22,374 bases of DNA from JAVBLF01 sp031553675 (GTDB taxonomy: Bacteria > Bacillota > Clostridia > Christensenellales > CALWSW01), in NCBI GenBank assembly GCA_031553675.1, contig JAVBLF010000002.1:1-22374 (forward strand). The letters run 5' to 3'. Positions 7,564-14,225 of this stretch are shown here, in pieces. A program made the translations under genes and the position numbers. Below the pieces are notes generated by a model. It ran no database searches and was not told the DNA's origin. It was given only the letters and a program-made list of their open reading frames with translations. Within the stretch, counting starts at the first letter, position 1. Each line of letters starts with the position of its first letter.

Positions 7564-7935
7564 ATGGACAAGCTAGATACGATCTTTGCCATGCAAAAGG
7601 CCTTTGACGACGAGGTGATCGAAAAGAGGCACCTCGACGGCATCACCCGCGACGTTTGGATCCAGCGGACAACGCTCGCCATGATGGACGAGTTGGCGGA
7701 GTTGATCAACGAAGTCAACTACAAATGGTGGAAAAACCCTAAGCCGGTGGACGACGAGAACATCAAAGGCGAACTCGTCGATATCTTGCACTTTTTTACG
7801 AGCATGTGCCTCAAAATGGGCATGGACGCACAAGAATTGCACGATCGCTACCTCGACAAAAACAAGGAAAACTTCGATCGACAGCACGGCTTGTCGCAAA
7901 AACAGGGCTATGCGCTTTCGGAACGCGGGGAATGA
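7564..7935 (+). CDS. Dimeric-type dUTPase (all-alpha NTP pyrophosphatase)
   Basis: This MazG-superfamily enzyme should split dUTP to dUMP and pyrophosphate with Mg2+, protecting DNA from uracil. The metal-binding helices are visible: ELAELINEVNYKWWKNPK and GELVDILHFF, giving the E-x3-E ... E-x2-D pattern, then the YLDKNKENFDRQ motif near the C-terminus. From ATG 7564 it is 123 residues, beginning MDKLDTIFAMQKAF, which fits the family N-terminus. Four earlier in-frame ATG codons (7519, 7534, 7543, 7552) lie in or beside a 9-bp tandem repeat and would add up to 15 residues rich in Met, Gly and Glu; the real start cannot be fixed from sequence. The short length suggests the compact form of the family. 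Confidence 0.85.
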   Translation: MDKLDTIFAMQKAFDDEVIEKRHLDGITRDVWIQRTTLAMMDELAELINEVNYKWWKNPKPVDDENIKGELVDILHFFTSMCLKMGMDAQELHDRYLDKNKENFDRQHGLSQKQGYALSERGE

Positions 7936-7984
7936 CGCGCGCGTTTCGGAGGGATAAGGGCCATTTGACCGAAGTTTCACAAAG

Positions 7985-8013
7985 TTTACAAATTTGGCAG
8001 AAACGGCTATAAT
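7985..8013 (+). promoter_or_regulatory. Near-consensus sigma-A promoter for hom
   Basis: TTTACA (7985-7990), a 17-bp spacer and a perfect TATAAT (8008-8013). Transcription should begin near 8019-8021, which is right at the hom ribosome-binding site (GGAGGTGG, 8019-8026). Confidence 0.88.
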
Positions 8014-8031
8014 GCGATGGAGGTGGTAACT

Positions 8032-9336
8032 ATGGAGAACAAAAAAGTCCGCGTCGGCATACTCGGTTTCGGAACCGTGGGATGCGGCGTCTACCGGGTC
8101 ATCACGGAAGGGCACGACAGCATCGCCCACCGCGAATGGCTCGATCTGGCGGTCAAGCGCGTGCTCGTGCGCGACTTCGTCAACGAACCCAACATCGACA
8201 AAGCGCCGCGCGAAGTGTTCACGACGGCGATCGACGAGATCGTGAACGATCCGGAAATCTCGATCGTCTGCGAGTGCATGGGCGGAACCGAGCCGGCACG
8301 CAGCTTTATTTTGGCCTGCCTGAACGCGGGCAAGACCGTCGCGACGAGCAACAAAGAGGTCGTCGCCAAGCACTGGCCGGAGTTTGAAGCGGCGGCCAAG
8401 GCGTCGGGCGCCGGTTTTTACATCGAAGCGACGGCAGGCGGCGGCGTGCCGATCGTTCGCACGCTGATCGATGCCATGCCCTCGAACAACATCGAATCAC
8501 TCATGGGCATCGTCAACGGCACGACGAACTACATCCTCACCAAGATGGAGGAAGAGGGGCTGAACTTCGACGACGTGCTGAAGGAAGCCCAGGCGCTCGG
8601 CTATGCAGAGGCCAATCCCGCCGCCGACGTCGAGGGATGGGACTGCGTCTACAAGCTCGCCATCCTCGGATCGATGGCCTTCCATGCGCGCGTCGAGATC
8701 GATGCGATCCACCGCGAAGGCATCACGAAGGTGTCGAAAGAAGACATGGCGATTGCCCGCGAGATGGGATACACGATCCGTTTGCTCGCGATCGGAAAGA
8801 AGATCGGCGGTTCGCACGGCCACATCGAGCTGCGCGTCCATCCGACTATGGTGCCTCTCAGCCACCCGCTGGCCTCCGTGCGCGGCGTGTTCAACGCGAT
8901 CTTCCTACACGGCGACGCCGTGGACGACATCATGCTTTACGGCCGCGGTGCCGGCCAGATGCCGACCGCCAGCGCCGTCGTCGCCGACGTGATCTATGCT
9001 GCCAAGGCGCATGAACACCGCTACATGACCTTCGACAACACGTTCGGCGCGCCGCAGACCCTGACGCTGCAAAAGGACTGGATCAGCGGCTACTGCGTGC
9101 GCTTGCTCGTCAAGGACAGCACGGGCGTTCTCGAACAGATCGCGGGTGTTTTTGCGAAAAATGGCTTGTCGATCCACACCATGATGCAGCGCGGCGAAGA
9201 CAGCACCGACGGTTGCGTCACCATCGTCATCATCACCCACCACGCGAAAGAGCTCGCCCTCCAGACCGCCGTCGAATCCATGCGCGACCTCGATTGCGTC
9301 GTCTCCGTCGAGAACGTCATCCGCGTCGAACGCTGA
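8032..9336 (+). CDS. hom: Homoserine dehydrogenase with C-terminal ACT domain
   Basis: Reduces aspartate semialdehyde to homoserine with NAD(P)H, the branch point to threonine and methionine. The 434-residue protein has the Rossmann motif GFGTVGCG from residue 12, the SNKEVVAKH segment, AGGGVPIVRTL, the NGTTNYILTKM signature and the ADVEGWDCVYKLAIL catalytic region. A C-terminal ACT domain (about 355-434, beginning LLVKDSTGVLEQIAGVF) suggests feedback control by threonine, as known for this form. The ATG at 8032 was chosen: GGAGGTGG lies 5 nt upstream, while the other ATG at 8017 would lie upstream of the predicted transcription start. The mRNA leader is therefore only about 12 nt. A strong terminator follows, so the gene is probably transcribed alone. 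Confidence 0.96.
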   Translation: MENKKVRVGILGFGTVGCGVYRVITEGHDSIAHREWLDLAVKRVLVRDFVNEPNIDKAPREVFTTAIDEIVNDPEISIVCECMGGTEPARSFILACLNAGKTVATSNKEVVAKHWPEFEAAAKASGAGFYIEATAGGGVPIVRTLIDAMPSNNIESLMGIVNGTTNYILTKMEEEGLNFDDVLKEAQALGYAEANPAADVEGWDCVYKLAILGSMAFHARVEIDAIHREGITKVSKEDMAIAREMGYTIRLLAIGKKIGGSHGHIELRVHPTMVPLSHPLASVRGVFNAIFLHGDAVDDIMLYGRGAGQMPTASAVVADVIYAAKAHEHRYMTFDNTFGAPQTLTLQKDWISGYCVRLLVKDSTGVLEQIAGVFAKNGLSIHTMMQRGEDSTDGCVTIVIITHHAKELALQTAVESMRDLDCVVSVENVIRVER

Positions 9337-9351
9337 CAAACAGTATCATGC

Positions 9352-9375
9352 AAGCGGCCTTCGGGTCGCTTTTTT
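9352..9375 (+). terminator. Rho-independent terminator after hom
   Basis: An 8-bp stem (9352-9359 with 9364-9371, one G-U pair) closed by a ttcg tetraloop and followed by six T in a row. Confidence 0.93.
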
Positions 9376-9509
9376 GTTGGATTTTGGATGGGTGAGAGGG
9401 GTGGTGGTTTGCGGGGCGATCGATCGTGTCTTTCTCGATGTAAAGCATCGGGGCTCGTACGCGCATATTATAGGGAAACGTGCGATACGTTGAAAAGGAG
9501 GTGACTTCG

Positions 9510-9875
9510 ATGACCGATGAGATTTTCGTCACGATCGCGGAACTCGACGCGTTTTACGGGCTGAAGCCTTTTCAGATCGGCAACGTCGTCAAGTTGATCA
9601 AAGGCAAAGCCAACGACAAAGAAGCGATCCGCGTGGAACTCCCTTACTTGGGCGCCGTTGGCGTTGTCGCGGAACGAGCCGACCAAGTGCTGGGCGGTAC
9701 CGTCAGCGCGGGGCGCCTCTACGGCCGTTTCAGCGAGGTCTGCTACGCTCAGGTGCGATTTACGACGCCCAACGCTGTCATCGCGCAGATAGTCAAGGGC
9801 GGGCACCTTCATATCATCTTCGCTGTCGATGACGTTTTGGATACCGAAAATGTGGGCCACGGCCCGCTGAACTGA
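9510..9875 (+). CDS. Small HIRAN-like protein
   Basis: A 121-residue soluble protein with no signal peptide. The middle part (FQIGNVVKLIKGKANDKEAIRVELP, then GAVGVVAERADQVLGG and SAGRLY) resembles HIRAN-type domains, in which a beta-barrel reads duplex DNA ends or nicks; the match is by pattern memory, so function is not settled. The start at 9510 is firm: AAAGGAGGTGA (9495-9504), a full complement of the 16S rRNA 3' end, sits 5 nt upstream. It stands alone between the hom terminator and its own terminator. A TATTAT at 9466-9471 could be its -10 box, but no -35 box is clear. Confidence 0.8.
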   Translation: MTDEIFVTIAELDAFYGLKPFQIGNVVKLIKGKANDKEAIRVELPYLGAVGVVAERADQVLGGTVSAGRLYGRFSEVCYAQVRFTTPNAVIAQIVKGGHLHIIFAVDDVLDTENVGHGPLN

Positions 9876-9885
9876 GCCAATCAAT

Positions 9886-9939
9886 GCCCCTTTTGCATAA
9901 GAACGACTGTTTATGTTGGCATGCAAGAGGGGCTTTTTT
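9886..9939 (+). terminator. Rho-independent terminator after the HIRAN-like gene
   Basis: A 13-bp stem (9886-9898 with 9921-9933, one G-U pair) with a 22-nt loop, followed by six T. Confidence 0.88.
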
Positions 9940-10005
9940 ATATAATCGAAATAAACCAATTTGACGCATTGTGTGTACGCGAACTGCGAAATTTCTGCAC
10001 GAATG

Positions 10006-10035
10006 TTGTTGTAATGATCCCATCCATGCTATAAT
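10006..10035 (+). promoter_or_regulatory. Promoter for minC
   Basis: TTGTTG (10006-10011), an 18-bp spacer and a perfect TATAAT (10030-10035) preceded by TGC, an extended -10. Predicted leader to minC is about 130 nt and contains a run of eight or more T near 10069-10077 without a clear hairpin before it. Confidence 0.7.
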
Positions 10036-10174
10036 AAAGGGGATTTGGTAAGATAGGCGAGGGGGACCTTTTTTTTCCAGTCAAAAAGTTTCCGCAAAGC
10101 GTGGATTTTCGCGCCGATTCGGGCAAAGTTTGCCAGCGCGCGTCCCGCTTTCGTTCGATACACGGAGGAAGCAG

Positions 10175-10951
10175 ATGTCCAAAGCAGTCGCATTCATCGG
10201 GCGTCCGAAGCATCTGGAGCTGCGTCTGGCCGACGACGCCGAGTTTACTGCGGTCGTCGAGGAGGTAAGGGAAAAATGGAAAGAGGGCGGCCGTTTTTTT
10301 GATGGCTCGCCACGGGTTCGCGTGGTTGGGCCGCTGCGCGACGAAGAGAGAAAGCAGCTGAGCCAAATGCTCGTCGAAGATTTCGGCATCCCCGAAGTCG
10401 AGTTTATCGGCGGGCTTCGCAACGAACGGCCCCGCATGTTTGGCAGCAAGCGCACGCCCAAACGAAGCGCAACGAAGAACTTTACATTCGAAATCGGGAA
10501 GCCGATCGAAACGGCCACCGAAACGATCCCATTTGCCGACTGGCCCGACGAGCCGCTCGAGCTCCATTCCGAGCTGACCAACGTGCGGGAATCGAATTCG
10601 CTTTTCGTTCTCGAAACGGTTCGCAATGGCCAGCGCGTCGCGTACGACGGCGACATCGTGGTGCTTGGCGACGCAAACGCCGGTTCCGAGCTCGTCGCGA
10701 CGGGCAGGATCGTCGTGCTCGGCGCGTTGCGCGGCATGGCGCACGCCGGAAGCGCCGGCGACGAAACGGCCAGCGTCTCGGCCTACCGACTCGCCCCGCA
10801 GCAGCTTCGCATCGGCGCCCAGATGGCCATTGCGCCGGACGACGCCAAAGAGATGGGGTATTCCGAAGTCGCCACCGTGAGCAAGGGCGAGATCGTCATC
10901 CTCCCGGCCAGTCCGGTTCGCATCACCAATACCAAAAAACGGTTTCCATGA
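10175..10951 (+). CDS. minC: Septum site-determining protein MinC
   Basis: MinC blocks FtsZ ring formation away from midcell and is carried to the membrane by MinD. The 258-residue protein has a weakly conserved N-terminal FtsZ-inhibiting domain (about 1-105), a charged linker (about 106-150), and the conserved C-terminal beta-helix domain: ETVRNGQRVAYDGDIVVLGDAN, GRIVVLGALRGMAHAGSAGDETA and the RLAPQQLRIG segment used for dimerisation and MinD binding. GGAGGA at 10164-10169 supports the ATG at 10175. minD follows only after about 400 bp, which is unusual because minC and minD are normally adjacent. Confidence 0.93.
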   Translation: MSKAVAFIGRPKHLELRLADDAEFTAVVEEVREKWKEGGRFFDGSPRVRVVGPLRDEERKQLSQMLVEDFGIPEVEFIGGLRNERPRMFGSKRTPKRSATKNFTFEIGKPIETATETIPFADWPDEPLELHSELTNVRESNSLFVLETVRNGQRVAYDGDIVVLGDANAGSELVATGRIVVLGALRGMAHAGSAGDETASVSAYRLAPQQLRIGAQMAIAPDDAKEMGYSEVATVSKGEIVILPASPVRITNTKKRFP

Positions 10952-11064
10952 AAGCAGCCCAAATCCGAAAAGGCGATCGAAAACGTGAAATTTCCCCCTG
11001 CGGACCGCATGCGAAACGCGAATACCTGTCGGGCGCAGGAGGAGATCGCAAGATAAATGAATAA
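10948..11064 (+). CDS. Possible 38-residue basic ORF overlapping the minC stop
   Basis: Its ATG overlaps the minC TGA (ATGA), a common arrangement for translational coupling, and it runs 38 codons to TAA. The peptide is rich in Lys and Arg (MKAAQIRKGDRKRE...). There is no ribosome site of its own and no recognised family, so chance is quite possible. Confidence 0.2.
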   Translation: MKAAQIRKGDRKREISPCGPHAKREYLSGAGGDRKINE

Positions 11065-11090
11065 AAACCACAGACATGCAAATTTAAATA

Positions 11091-11119
11091 GTGAGTTTTC
11101 CCGCATTTTATGGGATAAT
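11091..11119 (+). promoter_or_regulatory. Possible promoter for minD-minE
   Basis: GTGAGT (11091-11096), a 17-bp spacer, then GATAAT (11114-11119) preceded by TGG. The -35 match is only half. If used, it gives a leader of about 220 nt before minD. Confidence 0.4.
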
Positions 11120-11349
11120 AGGAATGCGGCTCCGCGTTTGTGACAAGACCGCGTACACCCCAAGCGTCCGACGCGATCCATTCCGGAGCGCTTCGGACGC
11201 GCCACCGCGCCATGGGTCGCTTGGGGGCGTGGCACGCAAGCACACCGCACAGCGCTTTGGGTGTGCGATCGCGCCAAAAGTGGTTTTGTCAGACGTGCGG
11301 AGCGCCCGTTACATTTCGCGCCTCACCGCGCGTCCTTTTGGAGGGAAAC
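11120..11349 (+). other. Long structured leader before minD
   Basis: No gene is evident. Two helices compete for the same bases: ccccaagcg (11158-11166) can pair with cgcttgggg (11218-11226), while gcgtccga (11164-11171) can pair with tcggacgc (11193-11200); both are perfect and share three bases. A third perfect 7-bp hairpin lies at 11240-11266. Such alternative pairing is what a regulatory leader would show, but no known riboswitch class was recognised. The 5' part of the intergenic region (11065-11119) is AT-rich and carries the possible promoter. Confidence 0.4.
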
Positions 11350-12144
11350 ATGGGTCTAGCCATCGTCATTACATCGGGCAAAGGTGGGGTCGGCAAAACG
11401 ACGACGACAGCCAACCTGGGCATGGGCCTCGCTGCGGAAGGCATGCGCGTCGCCCTCGTCGATGCCGACATCGGCCTGCGCAACCTCGACGTCGTGATCG
11501 GCCTGGAGAACCGCGTCGTCTATGACATCGTCGATGTGGTGGAGGGGCGCTGCAAACTCAAAAACGCACTGATCCGCGACAAACGCCAAGAGGGGCTCTA
11601 TCTGCTGCCTGCCGCGCAAACCCGCGACAAGACGGCCGTCAAGAGCGAGCAGATGAAGCAACTCGTCGCAGACCTCAAAGAGGAGTTCGACTTCGTTTTG
11701 ATCGACTGCCCCGCAGGCATCGAACACGGCTTTAAAAACGCGATCGTCGCCGCAGACCGCGCCCTCGTCGTCACCGTTCCCGAAGTGAGCGCCGTCCGCG
11801 ATGCCGACCGCATCATCGGACTCTTGCTCGCCAACGAGGTCAACAGCGTCCGCTTGATCATCAACCGCGTGCGCAAGGACATGATCGACCGCGGAGACAT
11901 GCTCGACGTCGACGACATGCTCGACATGCTCTCGATCGAGCTTCTCGGCATTGTCCCCGAAGACGAAAACATCATTCGTTCCTCGAACATCGGTGAGCCT
12001 GCCGTGCTCAACCCGCAGTCGATCGCGGGACAAGCTTACCGCAACATTGTCGGCCGCATCCTCGGGCGCGATGTGCCGCTGCTCGAAATGCGCGAAGACA
12101 AAGGATTTTTCTCCAGACTTCGAAAAATGTTCACCCGAAAATAA
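11350..12144 (+). CDS. minD: Septum site-determining ATPase MinD
   Basis: MinD is a ParA/SIMIBI ATPase that binds the membrane in its ATP form, recruits MinC and is released by MinE. The 264-residue protein begins with the deviant Walker A motif GKGGVGKTTTTANLG (from residue 10), followed by VDADIGLRNLDVV and the Walker B-like DFVLIDCPAGIE. The C-terminus GFFSRLRKMFTRK is the amphipathic membrane-targeting helix, so it should dock on the inner membrane face. GGAGGG at 11340-11345 sits 4-5 nt before the ATG. minE follows 60 bp later. Confidence 0.97.
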   Translation: MGLAIVITSGKGGVGKTTTTANLGMGLAAEGMRVALVDADIGLRNLDVVIGLENRVVYDIVDVVEGRCKLKNALIRDKRQEGLYLLPAAQTRDKTAVKSEQMKQLVADLKEEFDFVLIDCPAGIEHGFKNAIVAADRALVVTVPEVSAVRDADRIIGLLLANEVNSVRLIINRVRKDMIDRGDMLDVDDMLDMLSIELLGIVPEDENIIRSSNIGEPAVLNPQSIAGQAYRNIVGRILGRDVPLLEMREDKGFFSRLRKMFTRK

Positions 12145-12204
12145 CGGACTTCGTGAGTGTTTGTGGAACAGGCTGCCGAAAGGACGGCAGGGAGAGGAGC
12201 TCGA

Positions 12205-12492
12205 ATGGCAACGCCTTGGTTTCAGCGACTTTTGGAACGCCCCAAGAGCAAAGAGATCGCCAAAGAGCGGCTCAAGCTTGTGTTACTCCACGATCGCAAC
12301 GACTTGTCACCTGACTTGATCAACCGCATCAAAGAGGACATCATCTCGATCTTGTCCAAGTACGTCGAGATCGACTACCAGTCGATGGACATTGAGCTCA
12401 CCCGCGCCAATACCTTCGGCGACGATATGTCGGCCTTTGTCGCCAATATCCCCATCAAAGCCGTCAAAACCACCCAGCGTGCGCGCTGGTAA
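12205..12492 (+). CDS. minE: Cell division topological specificity factor MinE
   Basis: MinE stimulates the MinD ATPase and drives Min oscillation in species that have it. The 95-residue product contains the anti-MinCD helix region (KSKEIAKERLKLVLLHDRNDLSPDLI) and the topological-specificity domain with the beta strand VEIDYQSMDIEL. The N-terminus TPWFQRLLER can form the membrane-binding amphipathic helix. The ATG at 12205 has GAGGAG 5 nt upstream (12194-12199). Possession of MinE rather than only DivIVA points to an oscillating Min system, as in Clostridia and Negativicutes. Confidence 0.93.
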   Translation: MATPWFQRLLERPKSKEIAKERLKLVLLHDRNDLSPDLINRIKEDIISILSKYVEIDYQSMDIELTRANTFGDDMSAFVANIPIKAVKTTQRARW

Positions 12493-12534
12493 TTGTGGTA
12501 CAATGGGTTCGACGGACCCGATTTCGCGCGCAAG

Positions 12535-12563
12535 AAAGAAGTGGCTGTCAGGTCGCTTCTTTT
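12535..12563 (+). terminator. Rho-independent terminator after minE
   Basis: An 11-bp stem (12535-12545 with 12552-12562, two G-U pairs) with a 6-nt loop, ending in TTCTTTT. It starts about 40 bp after the minE stop. Confidence 0.65.
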
Positions 12564-12605
12564 CAATTTGCGAATGCTTTTAATAGGATTGCATTTTGTG
12601 CGCCT

Positions 12606-12747
12606 GAGAACGGAACCGAGAAAAACGCACCCGAGAAGAACACGCACGAGAAGAACACGCCCGAGAAGAATGCGCCCAAGGAGAACACGCCCGAGGAGAA
12701 TGCGCCCGAGAAGAATGCGCCCGAGGAGAATGCGCCCGAGGAGAATG
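12606..12747 (+). repeat. 15-bp tandem repeat array upstream of the M20 peptidase
   Basis: Eight complete and one partial copy of a 15-bp unit of the type gaggagaatgcgccc run from 12618 to 12747, with a decayed copy before it. Variants exchange gaga/gagg, aac/aat and acg/gcg. Because 15 is a multiple of three and the unit has no stop, the array is open in several frames on both strands: on + it can be read as a Glu-Asn-Ala-Pro or an Arg-Pro repeat. Each GAGGAGAATG copy looks like a ribosome site with an ATG. The array ends 23 bp before the predicted GTG start of the M20 gene. Confidence 0.92.
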
Positions 12748-12770
12748 TAGGAAACCAGAGGAGAATGCAA

Positions 12771-14171
12771 GTGAACCCCAACGAAGCGGCCCCATCCGAA
12801 GCAAGCGTAGTCGATCCGATCGGCATAGTGCCTATGACCGCCGCCGAGCACCTATCCCAGCTCATCCAGTGCGAAACCGTCTCGTGCGCCGACCCGCGCG
12901 AGACGAATTGGCGTGCCTTTGAAGCGCTTCACGACTGCTTGCGCGCGTGCTTTCCGCTCGTTCATCAAACGTTAAGACGCGAGACCATCGCGAGCCATGC
13001 GCTGCTCTACCACTGGCAAGCGGCGCCTTCCGAGCAAAGCTCTGGCGCGGTCGTGCTTCTCGCCCACCAGGATGTCGTGGCGGCACCTGACGCGGGCAAC
13101 TGGACCTATCCGCCCTTTTCCGGCACAATCGCGGAAGATTGCGTTTGGGGCAGGGGAGCGCTCGATATGAAAAGCCAGCTCATCGCGATCTTTGAGGCGA
13201 TCGAAGCGATGATCAAAGACGGTTTTTCCCCCCGGCGCGACGTCTACATCGCGCTTGGAAAAGACGAGGAAGCCACAACCCATACGAGCGCCATCGACAT
13301 CGCTGCGACTCTGCGCGAACGCGGCGTGGCGATCGACCTTCTCCTTGACGAGGGCATGAACTGTTTCTTGCCTGCGTCCCTCTTCGGTGCGTCCGGCACG
13401 ATGGCCTGCATCCACGTCTGCGAAAAGGGCTACGGCACACTGACGATCGAATCCGAAGGCGCTGACGGCCACGCCTCCATGCCCGACGGCTCCACCAGCC
13501 TCGGACGGCTCGCGATGGCCGCCGCACGCGTCGAACGGAAGCCGCTGCCCGCCCGCCTCGCGTCGCCTGTCACCGACACGATTGACGCGCTCTTGCCCCA
13601 TATGTCACGCGGGACCCGCTTTCTCTACCGGCACCGCCGACTCTTCGCGCCGCTCTTGCTGCGGCGACTCGCCCGAAACCGCCAAACCAACGCCTGGACG
13701 CGATCGACCGCCGCGCTGACGACAGCCCAAGCATCGCCGCAAAGCAACGTCTTGCCCGCGCAATCGAGCATGCAATTCAGCCTCCGATGCGCGCCCTGGG
13801 ACACGCTCCGCATGCTGGTCTATCGCGTTCGCTTTCGCATCCGCAACGCAGACATCCGCATTCGCGTCGATGCGCTGCCCGCCACGCCGATCGCGCCGAC
13901 GGACGGCCCCGCATATCGAGCCGTGATCGCCGCCGTCTGCGGATGCTTTCCCGACACAATCCCCGTGCCGTCCCTCATGCTGGGCGGCACCGACGCCGCG
14001 CACTTTTGCGAGGACTGCGCGAACGTCTACCGCTTTTCTCCCTTTCGATCCTACGCGCGCTATGGCCACACGATCCACGCCGTCGATGAGCGCGTCGCGA
14101 TCGAAGACCTCGCCGAAGCCGCCCAATTTTTCGCCGCACTGCTGCAACACGCCGGTGCCGTAACACGTTAA
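12771..14171 (+). CDS. M20 family metallopeptidase, PM20D1/carboxypeptidase S type
   Basis: A di-zinc amidohydrolase, probably a carboxypeptidase or N-acyl-amino-acid hydrolase in the cytosol. Metal and catalytic residues are in place: LLAHQDVV (H99, D101), GALDMKS (bridging D132), DEE (general base E166, ligand E167), LLLDEG, and GHTIHAVDE near the end. EKGYGTLTIESEGADGHAS begins the lid domain, and the middle RSTAALTTAQASPQSNVLPAQSS block is typical of the PM20D1/CPS branch. From GTG 12771 it is 466 residues. This start was preferred because AGAGGAG ends 7 nt before it; ATG 12765 is only 1 nt from that site. An upstream in-frame extension through the 15-bp array (E-x-N-x-P repeats) is possible but lacks a good start. 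Confidence 0.85.
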   Translation: MNPNEAAPSEASVVDPIGIVPMTAAEHLSQLIQCETVSCADPRETNWRAFEALHDCLRACFPLVHQTLRRETIASHALLYHWQAAPSEQSSGAVVLLAHQDVVAAPDAGNWTYPPFSGTIAEDCVWGRGALDMKSQLIAIFEAIEAMIKDGFSPRRDVYIALGKDEEATTHTSAIDIAATLRERGVAIDLLLDEGMNCFLPASLFGASGTMACIHVCEKGYGTLTIESEGADGHASMPDGSTSLGRLAMAAARVERKPLPARLASPVTDTIDALLPHMSRGTRFLYRHRRLFAPLLLRRLARNRQTNAWTRSTAALTTAQASPQSNVLPAQSSMQFSLRCAPWDTLRMLVYRVRFRIRNADIRIRVDALPATPIAPTDGPAYRAVIAAVCGCFPDTIPVPSLMLGGTDAAHFCEDCANVYRFSPFRSYARYGHTIHAVDERVAIEDLAEAAQFFAALLQHAGAVTR

Positions 14172-14173
14172 CC

Positions 14174-14203
14174 ATTGCGCCACCCATGACGCAATTGCTT
14201 TTT
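14174..14203 (+). terminator. Possible weak terminator after the M20 gene
   Basis: A 6-bp stem (14174-14179 with 14190-14195) with a 10-nt loop, followed by tgcttttt. Only 22 bp separate it from the degV start, so partial read-through is likely. Confidence 0.4.
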
Positions 14204-14225
14204 GATGATTCGTCAGGAGGGAACC

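Noticed and set aside
9455..9482. dif-like sequence (gcgcatattatagggaaac)
   Set aside because: The left half resembles an XerC arm, but the 6-bp centre and the second arm do not fit the dif consensus.
10069..10110. T-run before minC as a possible transcription terminator or attenuator
   Set aside because: No stable hairpin directly precedes the T-run.
12493..12519. TGG-TACAAT promoter and small gggttc/ggaccc hairpin right after minE
   Set aside because: No -35 box is present and the minE terminator follows within about 30 bp; the hairpin does not fit a tRNA T-arm.
12375..12851. Minus-strand frame with a pentapeptide-like repeat (ILLGR units)
   Set aside because: It is the reverse reading of the 15-bp tandem array and overlaps minE; no start signal is seen on that strand.
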